From contig NZ_BMDP01000003.1 in NCBI RefSeq assembly GCF_014635845.1, positions 558,001 through 622,000 of the forward strand: a stretch of DNA of 64,000 nucleotides, written 5' to 3'. Made by a program: the position numbers and the translations under genes. This DNA comes from Oxalicibacterium solurbis (GTDB taxonomy: Bacteria; Pseudomonadota; Gammaproteobacteria; Burkholderiales; Burkholderiaceae_D). Shown here piece by piece: positions 49,077-56,368 of this stretch. The notes beneath the pieces are model-generated. The model did no database searches. It was not told where the DNA came from and saw nothing but the letters and a program-made list of their open reading frames with translations. Numbering within the stretch: the first letter of the stretch is position 1; each line of letters starts with the position of its first letter.

Positions 49077-49766
49077 CTAACCTGTCATCTGCTCCAGCCG
49101 GTAGCCGTAGCTGTACACCGGAGCCAAGCGGAAACCATGTTCCGGGCGCAATTGTAACTTGCTGCGTACGCGCGAAACATGCGTGTCCATCGTCCGCGAC
49201 GGAATTTCGACATCGCGCGCCCATACCGCTTCCAGAATGTAGGCACGCGACAACGGACGGCCCAGGTTGCGGAAGAACAGCAGCGCGAGATCGAATTCCT
49301 TCTGCGTTACTTCGACTGGCGTGCCGGATACCGTCAGGCGGCCGGTGCGCGCTTCGAATACGTAATTGCCGAACTGGATCTGCTCGATCGGGTTCTGGCT
49401 CGGGTAGGCGCGTCGCAACAGGGCTTGCACCCGTGCCAGCAGTTCACCGCGCCGGATCGGCTTGATCATGTAATCGTCCGCGCCTGCGGCCAGGCCGGCA
49501 ACGATGTCGTCTTCGCCCGAGCGGCTGGTCATGAACAGCACCGGCAGGTTGGTCGGCAATTTCTCGCGCGCCCAGCGCAGCACATCGGCACCGCTCAAGT
49601 CGGGGACCTGCCAATCGATGATCAGCATGTCGAAGCTCTCACGGCGCAACTGGTTCAGCAGTTCTTTCCCGCTCTGGAACGGATGACAGAAGTGACCGGC
49701 TGCATTCAGCACCTGACAGACTAAATCTGTCTGGCTGCGGTCATCATCAAGTACGGCAATTCGCAT
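49077..49766 (-). CDS. OmpR-family response regulator
   Basis: A 229-residue two-domain regulator. The receiver domain has the acidic pocket DDD at 7-9, phospho-acceptor Asp51 in LIIDWQVPDLSG and the conserved Lys in MIKPIRRGEL. The C-terminal winged-helix domain ends VSRVRSKLQLRPEHGFRLAPVYSYGYRL. It is the first gene of the unit and likely receives phosphate from the CHASE2 kinase two genes downstream, inferred from operon structure. Confidence 0.93.
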   Translation of the reverse strand: MRIAVLDDDRSQTDLVCQVLNAAGHFCHPFQSGKELLNQLRRESFDMLIIDWQVPDLSGADVLRWAREKLPTNLPVLFMTSRSGEDDIVAGLAAGADDYMIKPIRRGELLARVQALLRRAYPSQNPIEQIQFGNYVFEARTGRLTVSGTPVEVTQKEFDLALLFFRNLGRPLSRAYILEAVWARDVEIPSRTMDTHVSRVRSKLQLRPEHGFRLAPVYSYGYRLEQMTG

Positions 49767-50298
49767 ATTTTTGACGCTTGATCAGCAGGTAGTACATCGT
49801 GGTCCTAATTTAACAAACTATTCCCGCGCTGAACCTTCGACAGTTGCGATGTGACAATATTTCACAAATCCGAGAGCTATATATCGGATTTTTATGGCTT
49901 TTTCGCATCATGTCGGTGTTTGGCTTACTTTGTTTGCTGACAAAATTTACCGGGTCCGATATCTCTTCGCATAAGGAAAAGGCAAGATTGTCTGTACTTT
50001 TCTTGCCGATCCGCCTGCATGATCATGCAGTTTGTTGGTAATTTAACTACAAGCTCTGTGGACTGCTGCCGGATTTCACATTGTTTTGCAAATTCGCTTG
50101 TCAGGAAACGCGGCATCAATTTTTCCTCGTTTCATTGGGCGATTGAGTTTGTAAACGGCAAAAATCTCCGGAAATTTAGACAAGGAATTTCACGATTTAT
50201 CCCGCTGTTGGCGGCTGTGATGCGCCAAAACAAAAAAGCCCCATGCTCAATCGCATGGGGCTGTGCGCAGGGATGGCCTTGCTGGCTGGACGGTTGCT
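49767..50298. other. AT-rich intergenic region with several inverted repeats
   Basis: No credible protein gene is seen in these 532 bases, which are much richer in A and T than the flanks. Structures: TGTGA-N7-TCACA at 49850-49866; AAATCCGA/TCGGATTT at 49866-49891 followed by T residues; GGCAAGA (49981-49987) with TCTTGCC (50001-50007), preceded by an A tract so that on the lower strand it looks like a terminator; a perfect 16-base palindrome CTGCATGATCATGCAG at 50015-50030; and the hydrolase terminator at 50237. It must hold the promoter of the regulator operon and could encode a small RNA. Confidence 0.6.
50237..50262 (-). terminator. terminator of the alpha/beta hydrolase gene
   Basis: AGCCCCATGC (50237-50246) pairs with GCATGGGGCT (50253-50262); on the lower strand the stem is followed by TTTTTTGTTTT. 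It lies about 37 bases after the hydrolase stop. Confidence 0.92.
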
Positions 50299-51360
50299 TC
50301 AAACCGGGAATCTGTCGACATCCATGATCGCCTGCGCAAATGCTGCGGGCGCCTCCTGCGGAAGGTTGTGTCCGATGCCGCCGGTAATCAGGCGATGCGC
50401 ATAAGGGCCGGAGAATTTCGCCGCATAGGCAGCCGGTTCCGGATGCGGGGCGCCATTGGCATCGCCTTCCATCGTGATGGTCGGAATGGCGATGGCCGGG
50501 CGTTGCGCGAGCACGGCTTCCAGGCGGTCGTATTTCGCTTCTCCTTCGATGAGACCTAGTCTCCAGCGGTAATTGCTGATGGCGATGGCGACCTGGTCCG
50601 GATTGTCGAGAGAGGCGGCGGAGCGGTTGAAGGTGGCGTCGTCGAATGCCCATTTCGGGGAAGCCAGTTCCCAGATAAGACGCGCGAAATCGTGCGTGTA
50701 GGCCCGGTAGCCTGCCTCGCCGCGTTCGGTGGCGAAGTAGTACTGATACCACCATTGCAATTCGGCTTTCGGCGGCAGCGGCTTGCGGTTGGCTTCCTGC
50801 GTGCCGATCAGGTAGCCGCTGACCGATACCATCGCCTTGCAGCGCTCCGGCCACAGGACGGCCAGCGTATTGGCGATGCGCGCGCCCCAGTCGAATCCGG
50901 CGATGATCGCCTTCTGAATGTGCAGCGCATCCATGAAGGCCAGAAGGTCGACGGCAAAGACGGACTGCTGGCCGTTGCGCAACGTGTTTTCGGAGAGAAA
51001 GCGCGTGGTGCCGTAACCGCGCAGATGAGGAACGAGAACGCGGTATCCGGCTGCCGCCAGAATGGGCGCAACGTCGACGAAACTGTGGATGTCGTATGGC
51101 CAGCCATGCAGCAGGATGACGGGCGGCCCGTCTGCCGGGCCGTCTTCCGCATAGCCGACATCGAGCAGGCCGGCCCTGATTTGTTTCAACGATGCGAAAG
51201 AGGTGTGGCCGCCTGCCTTGCGAGCGGTTTGAGCGGGAGAACTCAGCGCGGCTCCGGCATGGCTTGCCAGGCCCATCTGCGCGGCGGCCAGGCCCAGGGC
51301 GGCGGTATTGAAGAATCGGCGGCGATGCTGGTTGATCGGTTCGGACATGTTTTGCTCCAC
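50299..51360 (-). CDS. Tat-exported alpha/beta hydrolase (epoxide hydrolase-like)
   Basis: A 353-residue protein with a twin-arginine signal (QHRRRFFNTAALGLAAAQMG, cleavage around SHAGA). The hydrolase fold has the oxyanion motif LLHGWPYD and the nucleophile motif GFDWGARIA with Asp157 where serine hydrolases have Ser, plus the histidine His331 in GGIGHNLPQEAP. An Asp nucleophile points to the epoxide hydrolase / haloalkane dehalogenase branch. Export by Tat means it acts in the periplasm. Single-gene unit with its own terminator and a palindromic operator upstream. Confidence 0.87.
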   Translation of the reverse strand: MEQNMSEPINQHRRRFFNTAALGLAAAQMGLASHAGAALSSPAQTARKAGGHTSFASLKQIRAGLLDVGYAEDGPADGPPVILLHGWPYDIHSFVDVAPILAAAGYRVLVPHLRGYGTTRFLSENTLRNGQQSVFAVDLLAFMDALHIQKAIIAGFDWGARIANTLAVLWPERCKAMVSVSGYLIGTQEANRKPLPPKAELQWWYQYYFATERGEAGYRAYTHDFARLIWELASPKWAFDDATFNRSAASLDNPDQVAIAISNYRWRLGLIEGEAKYDRLEAVLAQRPAIAIPTITMEGDANGAPHPEPAAYAAKFSGPYAHRLITGGIGHNLPQEAPAAFAQAIMDVDRFPV

Positions 51361-51495
51361 GGTACGGATGGGCCTGCTTCAGGCCGTTTAAAGGGCGCTG
51401 CCAGCGTCGCAGCGGTCGGTATCGAAAGTCTCGTCAACGGTTTCGTTGTGGACAGATGGATTTATACCGAAGCCGTTCGCGGTGTTTGTGTCGGA

Positions 51496-51522
51496 ATGTA
51501 TCCGTCGTTGCGACAGATACAT
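51496..51522. promoter_or_regulatory. 27-bp palindromic operator upstream of the hydrolase
   Basis: ATGTATC-C-GTCG-TTG-CGAC-A-GATACAT: the arms ATGTATC/GATACAT and GTCG/CGAC pair perfectly; only the two single spacer bases differ. Size and symmetry resemble TetR-family operators. It lies 136 bases before the hydrolase ATG. The rest of 51361-51825 holds no gene I can support; the terminator of the XapX gene lies at 51727. Confidence 0.7.
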
Positions 51523-51726
51523 AACATTGCATTTTTGTCGTTTTAAATACGTTTTCAGCGTGCTTTTCAGTACGTTGCGAGTGCATTCCTGCGTCGTGTG
51601 ATTGATTTTTTTGTCGCATGGGAAGGGTGGTGACGCGCGTATGCAGCGCTGCTTGTGCAGGAAGGGAACGAGTGCCGGCCGGCTTTCGAAAATGCCGTGA
51701 GCTTTGTTTTGAATGGCGGAAATAAC

Positions 51727-51753
51727 AAGAACCCCACGCAAGGTGGGGTTCTT
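51727..51753 (-). terminator. terminator of the formamidase-XapX operon
   Basis: CAAGAACCCCAC (51727-51738) pairs with GTGGGGTTCTTG (51742-51753). On the lower strand the stem is followed by TTATTT. It lies about 70 bases after the last XapX gene. Confidence 0.8.
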
Positions 51754-51825
51754 GTTCTGCGTGCGAAGTGATGGCTGTCAGGACACCATCACGGCAGTGT
51801 GATGCAAGGTGAACCTTGCTGACGA

Positions 51826-52020
51826 TCAGCCTACAAAAACCACCTGGCCGCGCATTGCGGCGACGGCGAGATAGCCGATGAAGGTTCCCAGAATGGCGAA
51901 GATGCCGCCAAGCACATTGGGTGCCGGAATCGGTGCACGCACCGATGTATAGAGCAGGCCGGTTACCAGTCCGACGCCGGATGCCAGCAATTCAGTTGCG
52001 CCAAAACCGATTTCGATCAT
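51826..52020 (-). CDS. XapX-domain small membrane protein, copy 1
   Basis: A 64-residue protein with two hydrophobic helices (ELLASGVGLVTGLLYTSV and VLGGIFAILGTFIGYLAVAA) separated by the conserved loop RAPIPAPNVLGG, the XapX/DUF1427 signature. An AGGAG precedes the ATG by 6 bases. No activity is known for the family. It is the third gene of the formamidase operon, 41 bases after copy 2, and about half of its residues match copy 2 in the core. Confidence 0.88.
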   Translation of the reverse strand: MIEIGFGATELLASGVGLVTGLLYTSVRAPIPAPNVLGGIFAILGTFIGYLAVAAMRGQVVFVG

Positions 52021-52061
52021 GAGTGTCTCCTGTTATATGAATGATTGATTCGAAAGATGGA

Positions 52062-52271
52062 TCACTCTTTTGGCGGACCGAAGACGACAGCCTTGCGGAT
52101 CACCTGTACGATCAGGTAACCGATGTACGTGAAGATGATCGCCATGATGCCGCCGAGGACAGGCGGTGCGGGAATCGGCAGGTTCAGCCACGTGTACAGC
52201 GAGCCTGTAATCAGGCCGACGATTAGCGCCACGATCTCGTTTCTACCTACATAAACGTGTTCCGGTTTCAT
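52062..52271 (-). CDS. XapX-domain small membrane protein, copy 2
   Basis: A 69-residue protein from MKPEHVYVGRNEIVALIVG; the start is fixed by GGAGGAG just upstream, and a longer frame to 52340 would ignore that site. Two membrane helices flank the signature LPIPAPPVLGGIMAI. It ends VVFGPPKE. It lies between fmdA (92 bases) and copy 1. A pair of two-helix proteins could form a hetero-oligomeric membrane component for formamide, ammonium or urea-like solutes, which is inference from linkage. Confidence 0.88.
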   Translation of the reverse strand: MKPEHVYVGRNEIVALIVGLITGSLYTWLNLPIPAPPVLGGIMAIIFTYIGYLIVQVIRKAVVFGPPKE

Positions 52272-52326
52272 CTCTACTCCTCCTTGTAAAAGCACTTCGG
52301 TAAGTTTTTCCTCTGATTCTGAAAGC

Positions 52327-52350
52327 GCGCCGGCGACCATTCACCGGCGC
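52327..52350 (-). other. intercistronic stem-loop between fmdA and XapX
   Basis: GCGCCGG (52327-52333) pairs with CCGGCGC (52344-52350), a 7-bp GC stem with a 10-base loop, just after the fmdA stop. No T tract follows, so it may protect or set the 3' end of the fmdA message and does not look like a terminator. Confidence 0.5.
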
Positions 52351-52363
52351 GATGTCATATCGA

Positions 52364-53794
52364 TTATTTTGGGAAGATGCTTTTCTTGATGATGGCGTGC
52401 ACGCCCCAGTTGCCGTCCACGACCTGCGTAATGCCGAAGTCGACCGAAACCGAAATCAGCGAAATGGCCTCGTCTTCCGACAGGTTGCGCGTATTCATGA
52501 AGAAACGGCGCGTCTTGTTGAAGGCATCGGTCATTGCCGTGTTGAGCGAAGCGCGGCTGCAGACTTCTGCGACCGGATCTGCGCTATTGGCAAATTCCTT
52601 GAGGTAGTTCGGGCAACTGAAGCCGTGAACGATCAGTTCGCTTTCGGTTTCGAGCAGCGGATAGTCGAGGTCGTAAAGCTTGGTGCCCGGCAGATCCGCT
52701 TTCTTGTGCAGAATGAACTGGAACAGGCCGGTCAGCGAGCACTCGATTGCGGTACCGCAGAGTTCTGCGTCGCCTTGCGAAGCGTGCGGATCGCCGACCG
52801 TGAACATCGCGCCTTTGACCGAGACCGGGAAGAAGGCCGTCGCACCTCTGCCCATGCGCCAGTTGTCGAAATTGCCGCCGGTGTAGCTAGGCGGATTCGA
52901 CGAAGCCATTTCCACTTCTGCAGGAGCCACGCCGATCAGGCCGAAGTGCGGACGCACAGGAATTTCGTATCCCTTCAGGACGTCGTAGTTCTTCTGGATG
53001 GTGGAGTGATCGACCGGAACGCCCGGGTAGTCGATGATCGGGTGGACGACGCCGAACGGGTCGGTTTGCGGCGTCCAGCGGTAGTTGTAGACCGCCTTTG
53101 CCGAAGTATGGTCGCCCTTGGCATCCACTTCGTAGACGGTGACGACTTCACGCGTCTTCGGTTCGGTGATCAGGTTGTTGTACTGGAAGCCCCAGTTGGC
53201 GGCTGCGTTGATGCCAAAGGTCTTGCCATGGAATTCCGGGTTGCCGGACGGACGTTGCATGGTGTCGATGCAGCGCACTTCCAGCACGTCGCCCGGTTCG
53301 GCGCCATTGATGAAGATCGGGCCGGTGCAAACGTGCACGCCCATGCCGCCGCCGGCGCCCAGCGGGTGGTCCATCGGACCCATGCCGCGACGATCGATGT
53401 TCTTGCCCTTGGCATCCCAGTGGAAAATGCTCTCGGCGCCCGGGTCACCCTTGATCATGCGATCGAAATCATCGTTCGAATGGTGCGTGACGGTTTCGAT
53501 CGTCGCGTAATCGCCGGATTCGACTTTCAGCAGCGGTTCGATGGACTTGCTGAAATAACCCCAGTGCACGGTCTTGTCGTTGGCTGGAACGTAGTAATGG
53601 CTGAAGTTCTCACCGGCCTTCTTGGACGGCAGCGGGCGTTGCGTAACACCAGCCTTTCCTGCGGCTCCGGTAGTGGGTTTGCCTCCTATGCTGGCACGCA
53701 AACTGCGGCGGGCTTCCGCAAATTCTCCTTGCAGATCCGCATCATTCAGATGGGAAGAATGGGTGCATCCAGCGCTGCAAATGTGATCCGACAT
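52364..53794 (-). CDS. fmdA: acetamidase/formamidase family amidohydrolase
   Basis: A 476-residue enzyme of the FmdA/AmdA family that hydrolyses formamide (or acetamide) to ammonium and the acid. Start at MSDHICSAGCTHSSHL with AGGAG 5 bases upstream. The conserved core has VETVTHHSNDD-like THHSNDDF, GPIFINGAEPGDVLEV, PHFGLIGVAPAE, FPVSVKGAMFTVGDPHASQGDAELCGTAIE. The N-terminal 60 residues, Cys/His-containing and low complexity (GKPTTGAAGKAG), are an extension beyond the usual 410-residue family members. First gene of a unit with two XapX genes. Confidence 0.9.
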   Translation of the reverse strand: MSDHICSAGCTHSSHLNDADLQGEFAEARRSLRASIGGKPTTGAAGKAGVTQRPLPSKKAGENFSHYYVPANDKTVHWGYFSKSIEPLLKVESGDYATIETVTHHSNDDFDRMIKGDPGAESIFHWDAKGKNIDRRGMGPMDHPLGAGGGMGVHVCTGPIFINGAEPGDVLEVRCIDTMQRPSGNPEFHGKTFGINAAANWGFQYNNLITEPKTREVVTVYEVDAKGDHTSAKAVYNYRWTPQTDPFGVVHPIIDYPGVPVDHSTIQKNYDVLKGYEIPVRPHFGLIGVAPAEVEMASSNPPSYTGGNFDNWRMGRGATAFFPVSVKGAMFTVGDPHASQGDAELCGTAIECSLTGLFQFILHKKADLPGTKLYDLDYPLLETESELIVHGFSCPNYLKEFANSADPVAEVCSRASLNTAMTDAFNKTRRFFMNTRNLSEDEAISLISVSVDFGITQVVDGNWGVHAIIKKSIFPK

Positions 53795-54010
53795 ATGTCT
53801 CCTAATCTCTCTAAGGCTCCACTTGATTGTGGTCTGTCGCAAATCATAGGAGCGCGGGATTTTTGGTTTTTGTTTGGAGGCGCACTACTTATTGTCATTT
53901 GGGCGCGAGTTCGCAGCCCTGAAAAGTGGACGGATCGACAATGATGTGCGGGAAGGAGGGAATGCTTCGGCTTGAGGATCAAATTGGCCGATGGAAGCAG
54001 AAAAGCAAAA

Positions 54011-54031
54011 AGCCCAGCGCAAGGCCGGGCT
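54011..54031 (-). terminator. terminator after tRNA-Phe
   Basis: On the lower strand AGCCCGGC pairs with GCTGGGCT (one G-U), followed by TTTTTGCTTTT. It lies 15 bases after the tRNA 3' end. Confidence 0.85.
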
Positions 54032-54045
54032 AAGTGCTTGATTCT

Positions 54046-54121
54046 TGGTGGCCCGGGGCGGAATCGAACCACCGACACAAGGATTTTCAATCCTCTGCTC
54101 TACCAACTGAGCTACCAGGCC
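54046..54121 (-). tRNA. tRNA-Phe (GAA anticodon)
   Basis: Reading the lower strand, a 76-base tRNA with encoded CCA end. Acceptor GGCCTGG pairs with CCGGGCC (one U-G pair), the D arm is GCTC-AGTTGGTA-GAGC, the anticodon loop is TTGAAAA with GAA, and the T arm reads GTTCGATTC. Phenylalanine identity follows from the GAA anticodon. It is followed by its own terminator, so it is a single-gene unit. Confidence 0.97.
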
Positions 54122-54191
54122 AAGGCGGGCAAGTATAGCAAACTTGCGGCAATATGCAAGCGCAATTATGTGTGACGCCAAAGCGCGCCGC

Positions 54192-54197
54192 TATAAT
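54192..54197 (+). promoter_or_regulatory. candidate -10 element of the UbiH-family gene
   Basis: Perfect TATAAT in CCGCTATAATGC, 34 bases before the ATG at 54231. The -35 region (TGTGAC around 54171) is weak. Confidence 0.45.
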
Positions 54198-54230
54198 GCA
54201 GGCATATTTTTGCGAATGCGGTGTCGGAAC

Positions 54231-55418
54231 ATGCAGGTACGAAGCGAAATTTGCATCATCGGCGACGGCGTGATCGGCAAGACGGCTGCGCTGGCGTTTG
54301 CGCAGGCCGGATTGAAGGTGACGCTGCTGCGCCCTGCCGCTGCAGGTCCTTCTGCATCGGCGGCTGATGCGTGGGATGTGCGCGTCTATGCGCTCAATCA
54401 CGCGGCGCATGCATTGCTGTCGCCTCTCAAGGTGTGGGATGCGCTGGACGTTTCCCGTGTTGCGCCGGTGGATGCGATGTCGGTCAATGGCGATGCGGCC
54501 GGTGCGCTGGCATTCGATGCCTATGGCGCACGTGTAGGAACGCTGGCCTGGATTGTCGAGGACGCCAATCTCAATCGTGCGCTGGATGCTGCGCTGAAGT
54601 TTGCTTCCAATGTCCGCATCGTGGCCGGCCGTGCGAGCGCATTGCAGTCGAAGCAGGACGGCGTCGTCGTGCAGCTGGAGAATGGCGATGTACTCGATGC
54701 CGATCTACTGGTCGGTGCTGACGGCGGCCAGTCCTGGGTGCGTTCGCATTGCGATATCGGATTCGATTATCGTGCCTACGGCCAGCGTGCGATCGTCGCC
54801 AATTTCAGTTGCGAGAAACCGCACCGTCATGTCGCGCACCAATGGTTCACTGCCGACGAAGGCATCATTGCATTGCTTCCCTTGCCGGGCGAGCGTGTGT
54901 CGCTGGTCTGGTCCGCGCCGGATGCGCTGGCGACGGAATTGCTGCAGCAAACGCCGGCGTCTCTGGCAGCGCGTCTGGCTGCGTATGCGTTGCCGGAGCT
55001 GGGTAATTTGACGCCTCTGCAACCGGAAGCGATGAAATCGTTTCCATTGGCATTGGTGCGGCCACATGCGATCACTGCGCCGCGCGTCGCATTGATCGGC
55101 GATGCAGCGCATGTGATCCATCCATTGGCCGGGCATGGCATGAATCTCGGGTTTGCCGATATCGCCGCGCTGGTCGAGGCGGTTGCCGGTCGCGATGCTT
55201 ATCGCGATTGCGGCGATGCGCGCGTGCTGTCGCGTTACGCCCGTTCCCGCAAGGAAGAGATATTGCTGATGCAACTGGCAACCGACGGTCTGGCGCGCTT
55301 GTTTACCGTCGATCTGGAGCCGTTGCGCATGGTGCGCAATCTCGGATTGAACCTCGTGAACCGACTGCCTGTCTTAAAGCGGCGGCTGATCGGCCATGCG
55401 CTTGGAAAAAAGCTGTAA
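54231..55418 (+). CDS. UbiH/UbiF/COQ6-family FAD monooxygenase
   Basis: A 395-residue flavin hydroxylase from MQVRSEICIIGDGVIGKTAA (an ATG at 54216 would add five residues). It has the FAD Rossmann motif ICIIGDGVIGKTAALAFAQAG, the DG-type LLVGADGGQSWVR and the FAD-ribityl motif LIGDAAHVIHPLAGHGMNLGF. These enzymes hydroxylate the ubiquinone ring (UbiH, UbiI, UbiF or UbiM); which position this one uses is not visible. Downstream lies dsbC on the same strand. Confidence 0.88.
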   Translation: MQVRSEICIIGDGVIGKTAALAFAQAGLKVTLLRPAAAGPSASAADAWDVRVYALNHAAHALLSPLKVWDALDVSRVAPVDAMSVNGDAAGALAFDAYGARVGTLAWIVEDANLNRALDAALKFASNVRIVAGRASALQSKQDGVVVQLENGDVLDADLLVGADGGQSWVRSHCDIGFDYRAYGQRAIVANFSCEKPHRHVAHQWFTADEGIIALLPLPGERVSLVWSAPDALATELLQQTPASLAARLAAYALPELGNLTPLQPEAMKSFPLALVRPHAITAPRVALIGDAAHVIHPLAGHGMNLGFADIAALVEAVAGRDAYRDCGDARVLSRYARSRKEEILLMQLATDGLARLFTVDLEPLRMVRNLGLNLVNRLPVLKRRLIGHALGKKL

Positions 55419-55492
55419 CGCCACACTTGGTGCCGCCAACGTCGTGCTGCAATGTTGTGTCACGACGACCTGAAAACGAACGAAAGATTGAA

Positions 55493-56230
55493 ATGAACAT
55501 GAGCAGAATGGCCGGCGTGATGCTGACTGGATTGATGGGAATGGTCGGCGCCATGGCGCATGCGGAAACGGCGCAGGAAGCGGCCGTGCGCAAGGCAGTC
55601 GCTCCCCGCCTGGGCGAGGATGCAAAGATCGAATCGGTGACGAAGACACCGTACTCCGGCTTGTACGAAATCCAGGTCAACGGCGACATCATCTATACCG
55701 ACGCCAACGCGCAATACCTGTTCGTCGGTCGTATTGTCGATACGCGTACTTATCAGGACTATACGAAAGCGCGATTGGATGAAATCAACGCGGTGCCGTT
55801 TGCCGATCTGCCGCTGGATCTGGCGATGAAGCGAGTAAAAGGCAACGGCAAGCGCAAGATCGCCGTGTTCGAGGATCCGAACTGCGGTTACTGCAAGCGT
55901 TTTCATCAGACGCTGCAGGGCATCGACAACATCACCGTCTATACCTTCCAGTACAACATTCTGTCGCCGGATTCGATCGCCAAGTCGCGCGACATCTGGT
56001 GTGCAGCCGATCGCAACAAGGCCTGGAGCGACTGGATGCTGAACGGCAAACTGCCGCCGGCTGCCAATGCCGATTGTTCTGCGCCGCACGAGAAGGTGCT
56101 GGAACTGGGCAAGCGTCTGCGTGTGACCGGCACGCCGACGATCTTCTTCGTCGATGGTTCGCGCATCCCGGGCGCGATCGATGCCAAGGGGCTTGAAGCG
56201 AAACTGGCAACGGTTGGCGGCGGAAAGTAA
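55493..56230 (+). CDS. dsbC: periplasmic disulfide isomerase DsbC
   Basis: A 245-residue protein with a signal peptide (MNMSRMAGVMLTGLMGMVGA, cleavage after AHA). The N-terminal dimerisation domain (to about 85) is followed by a thioredoxin domain with Cys131-Gly-Tyr-Cys134 in DPNCGYCKRF and the cis-proline in VTGTPTIFFVDG. A second cysteine pair, in IWCAAD and ADCSAP, matches DsbC. It corrects wrong disulfides in the periplasm. A terminator follows. Confidence 0.94.
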   Translation: MNMSRMAGVMLTGLMGMVGAMAHAETAQEAAVRKAVAPRLGEDAKIESVTKTPYSGLYEIQVNGDIIYTDANAQYLFVGRIVDTRTYQDYTKARLDEINAVPFADLPLDLAMKRVKGNGKRKIAVFEDPNCGYCKRFHQTLQGIDNITVYTFQYNILSPDSIAKSRDIWCAADRNKAWSDWMLNGKLPPAANADCSAPHEKVLELGKRLRVTGTPTIFFVDGSRIPGAIDAKGLEAKLATVGGGK

Positions 56231-56268
56231 GCACACCGGAAACGCTATCGATAGCGAAATCATGCATG

Positions 56269-56297
56269 AATGGCCGCGCAGGGTGCGCGGCCATTTT
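56269..56297 (+). terminator. terminator after dsbC
   Basis: AATGGCCGCGC (56269-56279) pairs perfectly with GCGCGGCCATT (56285-56295), followed by TT and a T-rich tail. An 11-bp GC-rich stem with a 5-base loop. Confidence 0.88.
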
Positions 56298-56368
56298 CAT
56301 ATGCGGTGACGCGATGCAACCGATACGCGATGCCGTTACACTGACACATTCACAAGACGAGAATTCGC

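Noticed and set aside
49850-49866. CRP-like site TGTGA-CAATATT-TCACA
   Set aside because: The spacer is 7 bases while CRP/Vfr sites need 6; kept only as an inverted repeat in the gap description.
51388-51741. A 117-codon lower-strand frame in the gap upstream of the hydrolase
   Set aside because: It runs through the palindromic operator and the XapX terminator, has no ribosome binding site and no recognisable protein character.
53795-54010. Sigma-54 or NtrC control of the formamidase operon
   Set aside because: Only a poor GG-N10-GC match (GGCTGCGAACTCGC) was found and no GCACC-N5-GGTGC palindrome.
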